This document shows, piece after piece, positions 5,758 through 6,011 of a stretch of 6,011 bases of DNA. Made by a program: the position numbers and the translations under genes. Every line of letters begins with the position of its first letter. Position 1 is the first letter of the stretch. Origin of the DNA: Actinomycetales bacterium (GTDB taxonomy: Bacteria; Actinomycetota; Actinomycetes; Actinomycetales; Microbacteriaceae); assembly GCA_015655255.1 (NCBI GenBank), contig JAATFJ010000338.1, forward strand, positions 1 through 6,011. Reading direction: 5' to 3'. The notes beneath the pieces are model-generated. The model was not told where the DNA came from and made no database searches. It worked only from the letters and a program-made list of their open reading frames with translations.

Positions 5758-6011
5758 TTAGAGGATGATCGTGTGGTTTCCGGTGCGGATGATGCGGTTT
5801 TGGGCGTGCCATTGGACGGCGCGGGAGAGGACGGCGCGTTCGACGTCGGCGCCGCGGCGTTGGAGGTCGGCGGTGGTGTCGGCGTGGGTGACGCGGGCGA
5901 CGTCTTGTTCGATGATGGGTCCTTCGTCGAGATCGGTGGTGACGTAGTGGCTGGTGGCTCCGATGAGTTTCACGCCGCGTTCTTTGGCTTTGCGGTAGGG
6001 GGCGGCGCCGA
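5758..6011 (-). CDS. purU: Formyltetrahydrofolate deformylase, C-terminal end (5' part outside window)
   Basis: The frame is open from the right edge of the window to TAA at 5758-5760 and gives the last 83 residues. They match the end of PurU closely, from [18 protein letters not shown] through [18 protein letters not shown] to the final GNHTIIL. PurU hydrolyses 10-formyltetrahydrofolate to formate and tetrahydrofolate in the cytoplasm, balancing one-carbon pools. The Asp of LDEGPII (codon 5926-5928) corresponds to the catalytic Asp of the formyltransferase fold. The N-terminal ACT domain and the rest of the catalytic domain lie outside the window. A GTG codon at 5971-5973 is internal, not a start. 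Codon use is odd for this GC content: every Glu (4), Gln (4) and Lys (3) codon ends in A. Tetrahydrofolate metabolism has no clear link to the neighbouring aromatic gene unless demethylation genes lie nearby. Confidence 0.93.
   Translation of the reverse strand, partial: GAAPYRKAKERGVKLIGATSHYVTTDLDEGPIIEQDVARVTHADTTADLQRRGADVERAVLSRAVQWHAQNRIIRTGNHTIIL

Noticed and set aside
1..6011. CRISPR array, tRNA, insertion sequence or phage genes
   Set aside because: No regularly spaced repeats, cloverleaf-like sequence, transposase or integrase motif was seen on either strand.

Overview
This is a high-GC window with GC-rich third codon positions and good Shine-Dalgarno sites, most likely from an actinobacterium, possibly of the order Micrococcales. 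That placement rests on base composition and protein style only. The window holds three complete or near-complete catabolic or regulatory genes and one truncated gene at each edge.

Layout. Positions 1-858 (+) hold the C-terminal part of an AAA-type ATPase with a winged-helix end; its P-loop lies off the left edge. Positions 859-1195 are a gene-free stretch of lower GC with possible gene debris. Positions 1196-1909 (-) encode an IclR-family regulator. The 148-bp divergent gap (1910-2057) carries two palindromic GTTC-N7-GAAC operators 20 bp apart. Positions 2058-3935 (+) encode a flavin monooxygenase very like 3-hydroxybenzoate 4-monooxygenase (MobA). Convergent to it, at 3963-5615 (-), is a thiamine-diphosphate-dependent enzyme of the acetolactate synthase/benzoylformate decarboxylase superfamily with unknown substrate. 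The two stop codons lie inside one shared hairpin. Positions 5758-6011 (-) are the 3' end of purU (formyltetrahydrofolate deformylase).

How the parts fit. The IclR protein probably senses an aromatic acid and controls its own gene and the hydroxylase through the paired operators. The hydroxylase would convert 3-hydroxybenzoate to protocatechuate, but no ring-cleavage genes are in view. The ThDP enzyme could feed aromatic acids into the route, for example by decarboxylating a 2-oxo acid, or it could be unrelated; sequence alone does not decide this.

The window appears to be a patchwork. The hydroxylase uses only GAG, CAG and AAG for Glu, Gln and Lys. The visible purU fragment uses only GAA, CAA and AAA (11 of 11). 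The left ATPase gene is mixed. No mobile element, CRISPR array, tRNA or rRNA was found, and I see no clear evidence of a wholly new system. The least-explained items are the ThDP enzyme, the paired operators and the codon-usage switch.
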